Shown piece after piece: positions 53,066-60,712 of a DNA stretch of 64,000 nt (position 1 is the stretch's first letter; each line of letters starts with the position of its first letter). The stretch comes from Cryobacterium sp. PH31-O1 (GTDB taxonomy: Bacteria; Actinomycetota; Actinomycetes; Actinomycetales; Microbacteriaceae), in the NCBI RefSeq assembly GCF_030063455.1, contig NZ_JASITB010000002.1, forward strand, positions 124,001 through 188,000, in the 5' to 3' direction. Below the pieces are notes generated by a model that was not told where the DNA came from, did not search any database, and was given only the letters and a program-made list of their open reading frames with translations. The position numbers were made by a program, and so were the translations under genes.

Positions 53066-53884
53066 ATGGCATCCTCCAACCCCGCTTTCTCCCGCAACGA
53101 GGCGTTCGGCCCTCGCGGCGCAGTGGCGTCGTCGCAGGCCCTCTCTGACAACGATCTGCAGTCGATGTACAACCGGCCCGCCGCCGGTGCACAAGACACC
53201 GAACGCATGACCTACGAAGACACCATCACCAAGACCGGTCTCGGCTTTGCCCTGCTGGTCGTCGCCGCCATGATTTCCTGGGTCGCTACCCCGGTGCTTC
53301 CGTTCCTGTTCATTCTCGGTGCCATCGTCGGTTTCGTGCTCGGCCTGGTCAACACCTTCAAGAAGGAGCCGTCGGCTCCGCTTATTCTCGCGTTCGCCGG
53401 GGCCCAGGGCTTGTTCGTCGGCGGCATCTCGCGCGTCTTCGAAGAGCAGTACGGGGGCGTCGTCATGCAGGCGGTTCTCGCCACCCTCGTGGTCGTCGCT
53501 GTCACCCTGGCCCTGTTCAAGAGCGGCAAGATCCGCGCCTCGAAGAAGGCAACCAAGATTTTCTTGATCGCCATGATCGGTTACGCGGCGTTCTCGCTCA
53601 TCAACGTGGGAATGATGATTTTCGGCGGCAGCGACCAGGCCTTCGGGATGCGCAGTGCGAGCATCGAAATTCTCGGCTTCGACATCAAGCTCGGCATCCT
53701 CATCGGCCTGCTCGCGGTGCTCCTGGCCGCGTACTCGCTCGTGCTCGACTTCGACTTCATCCAGAAGGGCGTCAACAACCGCCTGCCGCGCAAGTACGGC
53801 TGGACCGGCGCGTTCGGCATCATCATGACCGTCGTCTGGCTCTACGTCGAGATGCTGCGCATCTTCGTGCTCGCCCGCGAGTAG
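53066..53884 (+). CDS. Bax inhibitor-1 / YccA-family membrane protein (DUF4870-like group, YetJ type)
   Basis: The 272-residue protein has an Asn/Ser/Ala-rich cytoplasmic head (about 50 residues) and seven hydrophobic segments. The pattern 'MTYEDTITKTGLGFALLVVAAM' (core 'MTYEDTITKTG'), 'GAQGLFVGGISRVFE' and 'LDFDFIQKGVNNRLPRKYGWTGAFG' is typical of the actinobacterial Bax-inhibitor-1/YccA proteins, membrane proteins implicated elsewhere in calcium leak. The two Asp residues in 'LDFDFI' match the pH-sensing pair. A strong terminator follows the stop. Function in this lineage is not established. Confidence 0.88.
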   Translation: MASSNPAFSRNEAFGPRGAVASSQALSDNDLQSMYNRPAAGAQDTERMTYEDTITKTGLGFALLVVAAMISWVATPVLPFLFILGAIVGFVLGLVNTFKKEPSAPLILAFAGAQGLFVGGISRVFEEQYGGVVMQAVLATLVVVAVTLALFKSGKIRASKKATKIFLIAMIGYAAFSLINVGMMIFGGSDQAFGMRSASIEILGFDIKLGILIGLLAVLLAAYSLVLDFDFIQKGVNNRLPRKYGWTGAFGIIMTVVWLYVEMLRIFVLARE

Positions 53885-53894
53885 CTCTCGAAAT

Positions 53895-53928
53895 GCGCCC
53901 TCGTTCTTTCGGAACGAGGGCGCTTTTT
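53895..53928 (+). terminator. Rho-independent terminator after the Bax-inhibitor gene
   Basis: GCGCCCTCGTTC pairs perfectly with GAACGAGGGCGC around TTTCG and is followed by TTTTT. Confidence 0.95.
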
Positions 53929-53966
53929 CGTACCCAGGGTGGGTCACACTGTGGTTGGCTTAAGTA

Positions 53967-54119
53967 ATGAGTTTCACTGACCTGCACGCGCTGCTCCCGC
54001 TCGAAGCAAACGGCCTGAACGCCGCGTTTGGTTACATCGGCAGCGCCATCGTGCTCCTCGGCCTCGCCTGGGTGGTTATCCTCGCCATCCGCCGGTACCT
54101 CAAAGCCCCTAAAGACTGA
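53967..54119 (+). CDS. Small single-helix membrane protein, 50 residues
   Basis: An ATG at 53967 opens a 50-codon frame ending in TGA at 54117-54119. The product starts MSFTDLHALLPLEANG and has one hydrophobic helix ('SAIVLLGLAWVVILAI', about residues 26-41) followed by a basic tail ('RRYLKAPKD'). It looks like an inner-membrane miniprotein with an N-out, C-in topology. It follows the terminator of the previous gene and needs its own promoter; TAAGTAATG at the start gives no ribosome-binding site. No family is recognised. Confidence 0.5.
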   Translation: MSFTDLHALLPLEANGLNAAFGYIGSAIVLLGLAWVVILAIRRYLKAPKD

Positions 54120-54146
54120 GCTGGCTTACACCGGGAATACTCGCGA

Positions 54147-54359
54147 TCAACGAAGCGAACGCAGGTAGCGCTTCCGCGCGATGAGCTGTGCCACCATTAG
54201 CAGCGGGTAGAGGTCTCGCCACGGCTGCTGCGGGGCCGCCCGGGTCAGTGAGCGCACCGTGAGACGCACCGCGTCGCCGTGCCCCACGACCTCCGTCACG
54301 TCGAAGCGGCGGTAATCTCGCGCACTCGAGGGCCAGGCAACAAGCCCAGGATTGGTCAC
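54147..54359 (-). pseudogene. Possible internally deleted DUF1990-like gene
   Basis: The 70-codon frame starts MTNPGLVAWPSSARDYRRFD and ends 'WRDLYPLLMVAQLIARKRYL' plus four residues. The end resembles the C-terminus of DUF1990 proteins, and the 'YRRFDVTEVVGHGDAV' segment resembles their early part, but about 100 residues of the usual middle are missing. It could be a remnant or a short protein of its own. It lies on the minus strand, between the 50-residue ORF (convergent) and guaA; two direct copies of ATCAGCCCCTTTGA lie just upstream at about 54365-54391. Confidence 0.35.
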
Positions 54360-54397
54360 TCTGGATCAGCCCCTTTGAATCAGCCCCTTTGACAGAT

Positions 54398-54433
54398 GAA
54401 AAGCGGGGCCGGCTCGTCTGAGCCGGCCCCGCT
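54398..54433 (-). terminator. Rho-independent terminator after guaA
   Basis: AGCGGGGCCGGCTC pairs perfectly with GAGCCGGCCCCGCT around GTCT, and TTTT follows on the minus strand. It lies 17 bp after the guaA stop. Confidence 0.95.
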
Positions 54434-54450
54434 GCCACGCTAGCGCGGGG

Positions 54451-56070
54451 CTACTCCCACTCGATGGTTCCCGGCGGCTTCGACGTGACGTCGAGCACGA
54501 CGCGGTTCACGCCGTCGACCTCGTTGGTGATGCGGTTAGAAATTTTCGCGAGCAGGTCGTACGGCAGGCGGGTCCAGTCGGCGGTCATGGCGTCTTCGCT
54601 CGACACCGGGCGCAGCACGATGGGGTGGCCGTAGGTGCGGCCATCGCCCTGCACGCCCACCGAGCGCACATCGGCCAAAAGCACGACGGGGCACTGCCAG
54701 ATCTCGCGGTCAAGACCCGCGGCGGTCAGCTCGAAGCGCACGATGGCATCCGCTTTGCGCAGCAGGTCGAGGCGCTCCTGCGTGATCGAGCCGACGATGC
54801 GAATGCCCAGGCCTGGCCCGGGAAACGGCTGGCGCTGTACGATTTCGGCCGGCAGGCCGAGTTCGGCGCCGATCGCGCGCACCTCATCTTTGAACAGAGT
54901 GCGCAGCGGTTCGACCAGTTCGAACTTGAGGTCGTCGGGCAGGCCACCCACGTTGTGGTGGCTCTTGATGTTCGCGGTCCCGCTTCCGCCGCCGGATTCG
55001 ACCACGTCGGGGTAGAGCGTGCCCTGCACGAGAAACCGGATCGGGTCTCCGTCGATTTCCTTGGCCTCTTCGATCAGTTCGGCCTGGGCCTGCTCGAAGG
55101 TGCGAATGAACTCTCGGCCAATGATCTTGCGCTTGGTCTCCGGGTCGCTCACGCCCTCCAGCGCGGTGAGAAACTGCTCGCGCACATCAACGGTCACCAA
55201 GCGGATGCCGGTGGCCTTTACGTAGTCCTCTTCGACCTGACGACGTTCGTCTTCGCGCAGCAGACCGTGGTCGACGAACACGCAGACCAGCTGGTCACCA
55301 ATGGCCTTGTGTACCAGGGCGGCGGCGACAGCGGAGTCGACCCCGCCGGAGAGCCCACAGATAACCTTGCCGGTGCCGACCTGGGCGCGAATCTTGGCGA
55401 CCTGCTCGGCAATAACGTTGCCGCTGTTCCAGTCGGCGGCGATGCCGGCGGCACGGTGCAGAAAGTTCTCCAGCACGTGTTGGCCGTTTTCGGAGTGCTT
55501 GACTTCGGGGTGCCACTGAACGCCGTAGAGCCGCTTTGCGTCATTGGCGAACGCGGCCACCGGGGTGGAAGCCGACGAAGCGAGCACGGTGAAGCCGGCG
55601 GGGGCGGTGGCGACCGAGTCGCCATGGCTCATCCACACGGTTTGGCTGTCCGGCTGGTCGGCCAGCAGCACGTTACCGTCGTTGCTCACGGTAACCGGGG
55701 TTGATCCGTATTCGCGCGCTCCGGTGTGGGCGACGGTGCCGCCCAGGGCGGTAGCCATCACCTGGAAGCCATAGCAAATTCCAAGCACGGGCACGCCAAG
55801 CTCGAAGATCGCCGCGTCGAATGCGGGCGCACCCTCGGCATAGACGCTTGACGGGCCGCCGCTCATAATAATTCCGCGCGGGTTTTTTGCCAGAACTTCG
55901 GCGGCGGTGATGGTGTGCGGAACAATCTCCGAATAAACGGATGCCTCCCGCACGCGCCGAGCGATCAGCTGCGCGTACTGCGCCCCGAAGTCGACCACGA
56001 GCACGGGGCGATCGAGCCCGGAGTCGGCGAGGGGGGCATCCGCTGTGGCGGTATTAGCGGGGGTGCTCAC
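54451..56070 (-). CDS. guaA: GMP synthase (glutamine-hydrolysing)
   Basis: GuaA converts XMP to GMP with ATP and glutamine. The 539-residue product has the class-I glutamine amidotransferase domain ('[11 protein letters not shown]' with the nucleophile Cys, '[12 protein letters not shown]' with His and Glu), the ATP pyrophosphatase loop '[14 protein letters not shown]' and the C-terminal dimerisation domain ending '[11 protein letters not shown]'. It is the last gene of a five-gene operon and overlaps the DUF3817 gene by four bases. A strong terminator follows. Confidence 0.98.
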   Translation of the reverse strand: MSTPANTATADAPLADSGLDRPVLVVDFGAQYAQLIARRVREASVYSEIVPHTITAAEVLAKNPRGIIMSGGPSSVYAEGAPAFDAAIFELGVPVLGICYGFQVMATALGGTVAHTGAREYGSTPVTVSNDGNVLLADQPDSQTVWMSHGDSVATAPAGFTVLASSASTPVAAFANDAKRLYGVQWHPEVKHSENGQHVLENFLHRAAGIAADWNSGNVIAEQVAKIRAQVGTGKVICGLSGGVDSAVAAALVHKAIGDQLVCVFVDHGLLREDERRQVEEDYVKATGIRLVTVDVREQFLTALEGVSDPETKRKIIGREFIRTFEQAQAELIEEAKEIDGDPIRFLVQGTLYPDVVESGGGSGTANIKSHHNVGGLPDDLKFELVEPLRTLFKDEVRAIGAELGLPAEIVQRQPFPGPGLGIRIVGSITQERLDLLRKADAIVRFELTAAGLDREIWQCPVVLLADVRSVGVQGDGRTYGHPIVLRPVSSEDAMTADWTRLPYDLLAKISNRITNEVDGVNRVVLDVTSKPPGTIEWE

Positions 56071-56510
56071 GAAGCCACCGTCGCAGCTGCCGCAGCCTTC
56101 TTAGCCTCGAGCTGCTCGAGGGTTTTCTTGACGCGGCGGGTCATGGGGCCTTCCAGAAAGAACGAGAGTGTGGGGATGATGCCGCCGAGGGCGATCAGCA
56201 CGAAGAGCGGGAACGGCCAGCGCATGATGCTCCACAGGCGGAAGTCGGCGAACAGATAGAGCACATAAAACCAGCCGTGCACGATCAAAATGATGGTGCT
56301 GAGGTTGATGGCGGCGACGGTTCCGCGCGGCACCATGGCGAGGAAACCCTCGGTGCCGTTCATTTCGAGTTCGTAGCCGAGCACGAACTTGGCGTAGACC
56401 TCGGCGCAGAGCAGCAGCAGAAAGACGCCCGTGATGATGGACGACACCTGGTAGAGCCGAAGCGCACCGGGGATTCGGGAAATATCGGCGGGCTTGGGAT
56501 CAAGTGGCAT
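56067..56510 (-). CDS. DUF3817-family membrane protein
   Basis: The 147-residue protein has three or four hydrophobic helices. '[25 protein letters not shown]', core '[18 protein letters not shown]', and '[16 protein letters not shown]' match DUF3817, a small integral membrane family of unknown function (YdzA-like) common next to guaA in actinobacteria. It starts nine bases after the SURF1 stop and overlaps guaA by four bases, so translation is coupled. Confidence 0.85.
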   Translation of the reverse strand: MPLDPKPADISRIPGALRLYQVSSIITGVFLLLLCAEVYAKFVLGYELEMNGTEGFLAMVPRGTVAAINLSTIILIVHGWFYVLYLFADFRLWSIMRWPFPLFVLIALGGIIPTLSFFLEGPMTRRVKKTLEQLEAKKAAAAATVAS

Positions 56511-56519
56511 GGGGTAATT

Positions 56520-57308
56520 CTATGCGCCCGCGCTGGGAGTGCTTGCAGCGGCCAATTCGAGCTCGGCTTCTTCCTGCTCGCGTTCAAGCGCGTCCCGCAC
56601 CAGCCGGTACCAGAGGAAGACCGCGAACCCAGCGAAGACGACCCACTCGATCGCGTAGAAGATGTTCAGCCAGTTCAGTGACTGGTCGACTTCGGGCACC
56701 GGGGAATCGATCACATCAAGGCCGGCCGGGGCCGTTGCGTCGACGATATAGGCGGAATAGACCGATTCATTGGTGAAATCCGCCCACAGATTGATCAGAG
56801 CGGATGGCGCGACCTTGGTTAGCTCCATCGAGTCGCCCTCCGGGTCGGGCAGCTCGGGGGCTTCGCCGGTGAGAAAACGCCCGGTCAGGGAGACTGGGGT
56901 GTTTTCCGGTTCGCTTTGGAGCGCGGCGATGACGGTCTCCGCCGTGGTTTTGTCGGGGGCCCAGCCGCGCGCGACGGCAATACTGACGGCGGCATCCGTT
57001 TGAAAGTGGCTGACCACCCAGAACCCTTCGGTGCCGCCGTTGATGCGCGTGCTGATGATCGTCTCGTCGCCGGCCACCCAGGTGCCCAAAGTGGTGACCA
57101 TCTGGCCCGTTGCGATCTGCATCACTCCGCCGTCAGGTTGGGCCACCTCGGCGAGTGGCTGCGCCTGTTCGGTGGTTCGCTCCACGACCACACCAGACTC
57201 AATGGCGCGTTCCAGCTGCCAGTTCCCCAGCAGGGCGAAGGCTGCGGCAATGCCGAGGGCAAGCAGCAGTGCGGCCACCCAGCGGGGGCGCACCATCATT
57301 CTGATCAC
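56520..57308 (-). CDS. SURF1-family protein (cytochrome c oxidase assembly)
   Basis: The 262-residue protein has two membrane helices, one at each end (about 9-29 and 215-235), around an extracytoplasmic domain, the SURF1 layout. 'RPRWVAALLLALGIAAAFALLGNWQLER' (core 'LLGNWQLER') and 'GFWVVSHF', 'VARGWAPD', 'LNIFYAIEWVVFAGFAVFLWYRLVRD' (core 'NIFYAIEWVVFAG') are conserved. SURF1 helps insert haem into cytochrome c oxidase. It overlaps the antiporter gene by four bases. Confidence 0.92.
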   Translation of the reverse strand: MIRMMVRPRWVAALLLALGIAAAFALLGNWQLERAIESGVVVERTTEQAQPLAEVAQPDGGVMQIATGQMVTTLGTWVAGDETIISTRINGGTEGFWVVSHFQTDAAVSIAVARGWAPDKTTAETVIAALQSEPENTPVSLTGRFLTGEAPELPDPEGDSMELTKVAPSALINLWADFTNESVYSAYIVDATAPAGLDVIDSPVPEVDQSLNWLNIFYAIEWVVFAGFAVFLWYRLVRDALEREQEEAELELAAASTPSAGA

Positions 57309-58780
57309 GAATAGTCACCTGTGTGGGTTTCTCGCCCGGGTTTGCGTGCCGGTGTGTCGGCCGTGTCATCGGGTTGTGGGGAATGCTGGCCGAGAGCGAA
57401 ATCAGCCATTGGATCCAGACCTGGATCGGTCGAATGCGAGCGTTTCACTGTATTGACAGTATCGGCCGCTGGGTGGGAATTGGCCGAGTCGCGTTTGGAG
57501 GCATGGCGTGCGTACTCGTCGGCGTCGGCGGCCTGGGCGGCGGTCGCCGCCTCGACGAGGGCGATCTCCTCGTCGAGCATGGGGTTGCGCGGCGCCCTGG
57601 CGGCACCGGCTGCCGGCACGCGGCGGCGCAGAGCCGACCCGATCCTCTCGGAATTCGAAGCGAACAACGGGCCGAGGATCGCCATGACGAGAACGTACAG
57701 GCCCGCGAACGGCTGGAGCCTGGGGTCGAGCCCGGCCGACACCGACAGGGTAGCCAGGATCAGCGTGAACTCACCGCGGTTTACGAAGATCGCGGCGGTG
57801 TTGAGGGCTTCGCGCGGCCCCATTTTGTGCAGCCAGGCCAACAGGGCGCCTGACAGCAGACTGAGCACAAAGGTCATCACGATGGCGATGAGTACAACGC
57901 CGATCACCGATCCGAACTGGGCGACGTCAAGGGCAAGACCGAAGTTAAGAAAGAAGAATGCCGCGAAAATATCGCGAAGCGGCACCGCGACGCGTTCGAT
58001 TCTGGCGCGATAGCTGCTCGCGCCGAGCACGACACCGATCAGGAACGCGCCGATCGCATCCGTTACGCCGATGATCTCGCCGATGCCGGCGAACAGCACC
58101 ACGAGCCCGAAGAACAATATGGTGAAGAGTTCGTCATCTTTGGTGCGCATGAGGCGCGATACCAGGCGCCCGCCCCAGCGGGCGAGCGAGAACATCGCCA
58201 CCAGAAACAGGAACGCGATGGACAGTTGCAGCACGATCGGCCAGATCTCGGTTTTGCCGCTGAGTACAACGGAAACGATCGAGAGGTAGATCGCGATGAA
58301 GATGTCGCCGACGACGGTGACGCCGAGGATCATCGGGGTCTCTTTATTGGCGAGGCGGCGCAGTTCGATGAGCAGTTTGGTGATGATCGCGCTCGAGGAG
58401 GTGCCGGTCATGCCGGCGATGACGAGCGCTTCGCGCGGGCCCCAGCCCACGAGCAGTCCGAAGATGAAGCCGGCGCCCATGTTGATGAGAATCCAGGATC
58501 CGCCGGAGATGATCAGGGTCTTGGCATTGCCGAAGAATTCTTCCTGATCGAACTCGAGGCCAAGGCTGAACAGCAGCAGGATCAGGCCGAACACGGCGAT
58601 GAGTTCAATGTCGCCGGATTGAAAGTCGAGGGGGAAGAAGTCGCTGTTCGGGCTCGCAAGAACACCGACGATCATGTAGATCGGGATGGTGGGGAGCCCG
58701 ATCAACTTACCCAGACGTCCGAGAACGTAGGCAACGACGAGCAGGATGCCAAGAACGAGGAGGTCTTCGCCCACATGCAT
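57305..58780 (-). CDS. CPA2-family cation:proton antiporter (KhtU/KefB-like)
   Basis: The 491-residue protein has about 12-13 helices (1-385), with 'FSLGLEFDQEEFF', 'GMTGTSSSAIITKLL' and 'FLIGVVLGASSYRARIERV', typical of CPA2 Kef-type exchangers. The C-terminal 110 residues are hydrophilic and lack a Rossmann (TrkA-N) domain. The upstream gene, three bases away, encodes a separate TrkA-C protein. That pairing matches the KhtTU K+(NH4+)/H+ antiporter of Bacillus, so K+ efflux for pH or methylglyoxal defence is a reasonable inference. Confidence 0.9.
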   Translation of the reverse strand: MHVGEDLLVLGILLVVAYVLGRLGKLIGLPTIPIYMIVGVLASPNSDFFPLDFQSGDIELIAVFGLILLLFSLGLEFDQEEFFGNAKTLIISGGSWILINMGAGFIFGLLVGWGPREALVIAGMTGTSSSAIITKLLIELRRLANKETPMILGVTVVGDIFIAIYLSIVSVVLSGKTEIWPIVLQLSIAFLFLVAMFSLARWGGRLVSRLMRTKDDELFTILFFGLVVLFAGIGEIIGVTDAIGAFLIGVVLGASSYRARIERVAVPLRDIFAAFFFLNFGLALDVAQFGSVIGVVLIAIVMTFVLSLLSGALLAWLHKMGPREALNTAAIFVNRGEFTLILATLSVSAGLDPRLQPFAGLYVLVMAILGPLFASNSERIGSALRRRVPAAGAARAPRNPMLDEEIALVEAATAAQAADADEYARHASKRDSANSHPAADTVNTVKRSHSTDPGLDPMADFALGQHSPQPDDTADTPARKPGRETHTGDYS

Positions 58781-58783
58781 CGC

Positions 58784-59311
58784 TTATCCCCCTGGCGGAG
58801 CGTCGACGGTCTTCGCCTTCACTTCACCGGTGCGGAAGAAGGCGAAGGCCTTGACGACCTTTTCGGGTGAGCCTGCGACGACGAGGGTGTCACCGGGGAA
58901 GACCTTGAAGTCGGCGGCGGGGGCCGGGTTGGCGGATTCGCCGCGCACGACGGCGACGACGGTGAGCCCGGCGATACCGCGGTCGGCGGGGTTGCCGAGC
59001 GCCTGCCCGGCGATGTGGTCTTCATAGTCCACGGTGAACCAGTCGATGCTGAGGCCGGGAATCTGGTCGAGGGCGCTGAGCGACTCGGTGATCTGGGTTC
59101 CGCCGAGCAGCTCGGCGAGGGTATGCGCTTCGTCTTCATTGAGCCGCAGCGAGACTTTGCTCGCGTCGGGGCCTCCCTCATCGTCGGCGAAGGTGATGAG
59201 GTCGCTGTGGCCGGAACGGTGGGCGATGACGCCGACCTTGCCGCCGTCATCCGTGATGAAGGTGTGCAGCACACCCACGCCGGGAAGTTTGACCCGCCGA
59301 ACATCAACCAT
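58784..59311 (-). CDS. KhtT-like TrkA-C regulatory subunit
   Basis: The product is about 175 residues. The N-terminal part (about 1-80) is a small alpha/beta region starting 'VDVRRVKLPGVGVLHTF', and the C-terminal part (about 90-165) is a TrkA-C/RCK-C ligand-binding domain ('GLTVVAVVRGE', 'VFPGDTLVVAGSPEKV'). KhtT proteins bind c-di-AMP or sense pH and gate the KhtU antiporter, encoded next. AGGAG lies three bases before the ATG at 59317 and nine before the ATG at 59311, so I prefer the latter. A palindrome lies between the presumed promoter and the start. Confidence 0.88.
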   Translation of the reverse strand: MVDVRRVKLPGVGVLHTFITDDGGKVGVIAHRSGHSDLITFADDEGGPDASKVSLRLNEDEAHTLAELLGGTQITESLSALDQIPGLSIDWFTVDYEDHIAGQALGNPADRGIAGLTVVAVVRGESANPAPAADFKVFPGDTLVVAGSPEKVVKAFAFFRTGEVKAKTVDAPPGG

Positions 59312-59330
59312 TGTCATGACTCCTGAGGTT

Positions 59331-59352
59331 TAGGGGCAGTTCCCCTATTGTA
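59331..59352 (-). promoter_or_regulatory. Putative promoter -10 and overlapping palindrome for the khtT operon
   Basis: TAGGGG, CAGTT, CCCCTA at 59331-59347 is a perfect inverted repeat with a 5-bp spacer. It abuts TACAAT (minus strand, 59347-59352), a good -10 hexamer. The arrangement fits a repressor site or an early transcript hairpin. Confidence 0.5.
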
Positions 59353-59467
59353 TCGGAGCCGCTTTTGCCCCCGCGCGCCCGTACCGGTGCCGGTGCCGCT
59401 TTCGCCCCCGCCGGTCGCCCGCGTCCGCCGCGGCCAACGGATGCCCCGGGTCCGCAGCGCCAAGCGG

Positions 59468-59537
59468 ATGACCGCGCCCCATTTCGGTAGCCGCTACGCC
59501 GATTACCGTAGCGCTCACCCAAACCGGGCGCGGTCAT
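59468..59537. repeat. 70-bp palindromic repeat, upstream copy
   Basis: It begins ATGACCGCGCCC and ends with the exact inverse GGGCGCGGTCAT. The interior is also largely self-complementary, with CGCTACG facing CGTAGCG. A second copy with four differences lies at 60608-60677, on the other side of the AbiEi-like gene. The remaining gap 59353-59467 is GC-rich and shows no gene. Confidence 0.92.
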
Positions 59538-59613
59538 GGCGATCGGCCGACGAGTTATGCACAGAATGGGCCAGGGCGGCCGACCAAAGCACCTCGCGTG
59601 GCACTCTCACGTC

Positions 59614-60597
59614 ATGACAGTCGCATCCGTTGATCCCCCCAGCACCCTCTTGGCCATCACTCGAACGGATGGCCTCCTGTTGCGCTGCGACGCGGCAGCG
59701 GTCGGCCTCGAGCAGGAATTGCGCCGCGGATTCTCGCAAGGGCAGCTCGTGCGCATCCGTTACGGGGCCTATGTGGGCACAAGTGTGTGGTCGAAGCTCG
59801 GCCCGAATGGCCGCTATCTGTGCCGCATTCGCGCCTTCGCGGCGATCAGTGCCGAACCGCCGGTGTTCTCGCACCATTCCGCGGCGGCGATCTGGGGGTT
59901 ACCGCGGCCCGCCGCCTGGCCGACGGATGTCCATATCAGCGTCCCCGAGGCATCCGGCGGCCGTTCGCGACCCGGGGTAGTTCGGCACACTGCTGGACCG
60001 CCGCCACTGGTCGTCGAACGCGACGGGCTCCGGGTGACAACGGTCGCTGACACCGCGGTCGAGATGGCCCGCGTTCTGCCGTTTGCAGACGCCGTCGCGA
60101 TGATGGATCGTGCCATCCATATTCCCCGGCGGGGCGTCAGCTTGACGACTCGCGAGGACCTGGATCGGTCGCTCGCGGCCCTTGCCGGTCCGGTTCGGCT
60201 GAAGGGACGGGGTGGTGCGCTGCGGGCGGCTGAGTTCGCGTGCACGCAATCAGGGTCGGGCGGCGAATCGATCAGCCGGGCCAACATCCATCTGCTCGGA
60301 TTCGAGGCTCCAGAATTGCAGGTGCGTTTCGACGACGCCGCAGGGTTCATCGCCTTCGTCGACTTCTTCTGGCGCTCGATCAGCAAGGTCGGCGAGTTCG
60401 ACGGCCTCGGCAAGTACCTCAAGGAGGAGTACACGCGCGGCCTCACAACGGCACAGGTCGTGATGGCGGAGAAGGACCGCGAGGACCGCGTGCGGGCGCT
60501 CGGTCCGACATTTGCCCGGTGGGACTGGACGATCGCCCGCGACCTGGCCGTCTTCGGCAAGTTCCTGAGCAGCCACGGAATCCCCCGTGCGCGATAG
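59614..60597 (+). CDS. AbiEi-antitoxin-like protein with a DUF559/Vsr-like nuclease domain
   Basis: The 327-residue protein has an N-terminal winged-helix-like segment of the AbiEi type ('ELRRGFSQGQLVRIRYGAYVG', core 'GFSQGQLVRIRYGAYVG', residues 39-55) and 'FSHHSAAAIWGLP', then a C-terminal domain with a PD-(D/E)XK pattern: Glu218 in 'GGESISR', Asp250 in 'FVDFFWR', Glu261/Asp263 in 'GEFDG' and Lys267. This layout is widespread in actinobacteria and of unknown function. No AbiEii toxin lies nearby. Start at the ATG at 59614; the frame opens at 59536 inside the repeat. It is bracketed by 70-bp palindromes and sits between two minus-strand genes. Confidence 0.75.
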   Translation: MTVASVDPPSTLLAITRTDGLLLRCDAAAVGLEQELRRGFSQGQLVRIRYGAYVGTSVWSKLGPNGRYLCRIRAFAAISAEPPVFSHHSAAAIWGLPRPAAWPTDVHISVPEASGGRSRPGVVRHTAGPPPLVVERDGLRVTTVADTAVEMARVLPFADAVAMMDRAIHIPRRGVSLTTREDLDRSLAALAGPVRLKGRGGALRAAEFACTQSGSGGESISRANIHLLGFEAPELQVRFDDAAGFIAFVDFFWRSISKVGEFDGLGKYLKEEYTRGLTTAQVVMAEKDREDRVRALGPTFARWDWTIARDLAVFGKFLSSHGIPRAR

Positions 60598-60607
60598 GCC
60601 GCGCATC

Positions 60608-60677
60608 ATGGCCGCGCCCCGTTTCGGTAGGCGCTACGCCGATTACCGTAGCGCGCACCCAAACCGGGCGCGGTCAT
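60608..60677. repeat. 70-bp palindromic repeat, downstream copy
   Basis: It is identical to 59468-59537 at 66 of 70 positions and lies in the same orientation, eleven bases after the stop of the AbiEi-like gene. Confidence 0.92.
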
Positions 60678-60712
60678 CCCAGAGACGCGCGGGCGGGGGC
60701 GTGCGACAGCGG

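Noticed and set aside
52568-53947. A 459-codon minus-strand frame across the Bax-inhibitor and GDPD genes
   Set aside because: It overlaps two recognised genes in other frames, runs through a strong terminator and shows only low-complexity acidic composition.
59468-60677. Insertion sequence or complete AbiE toxin-antitoxin system
   Set aside because: The flanking repeats resemble termini, but there is no transposase and no AbiEii nucleotidyltransferase toxin, so neither name is justified.
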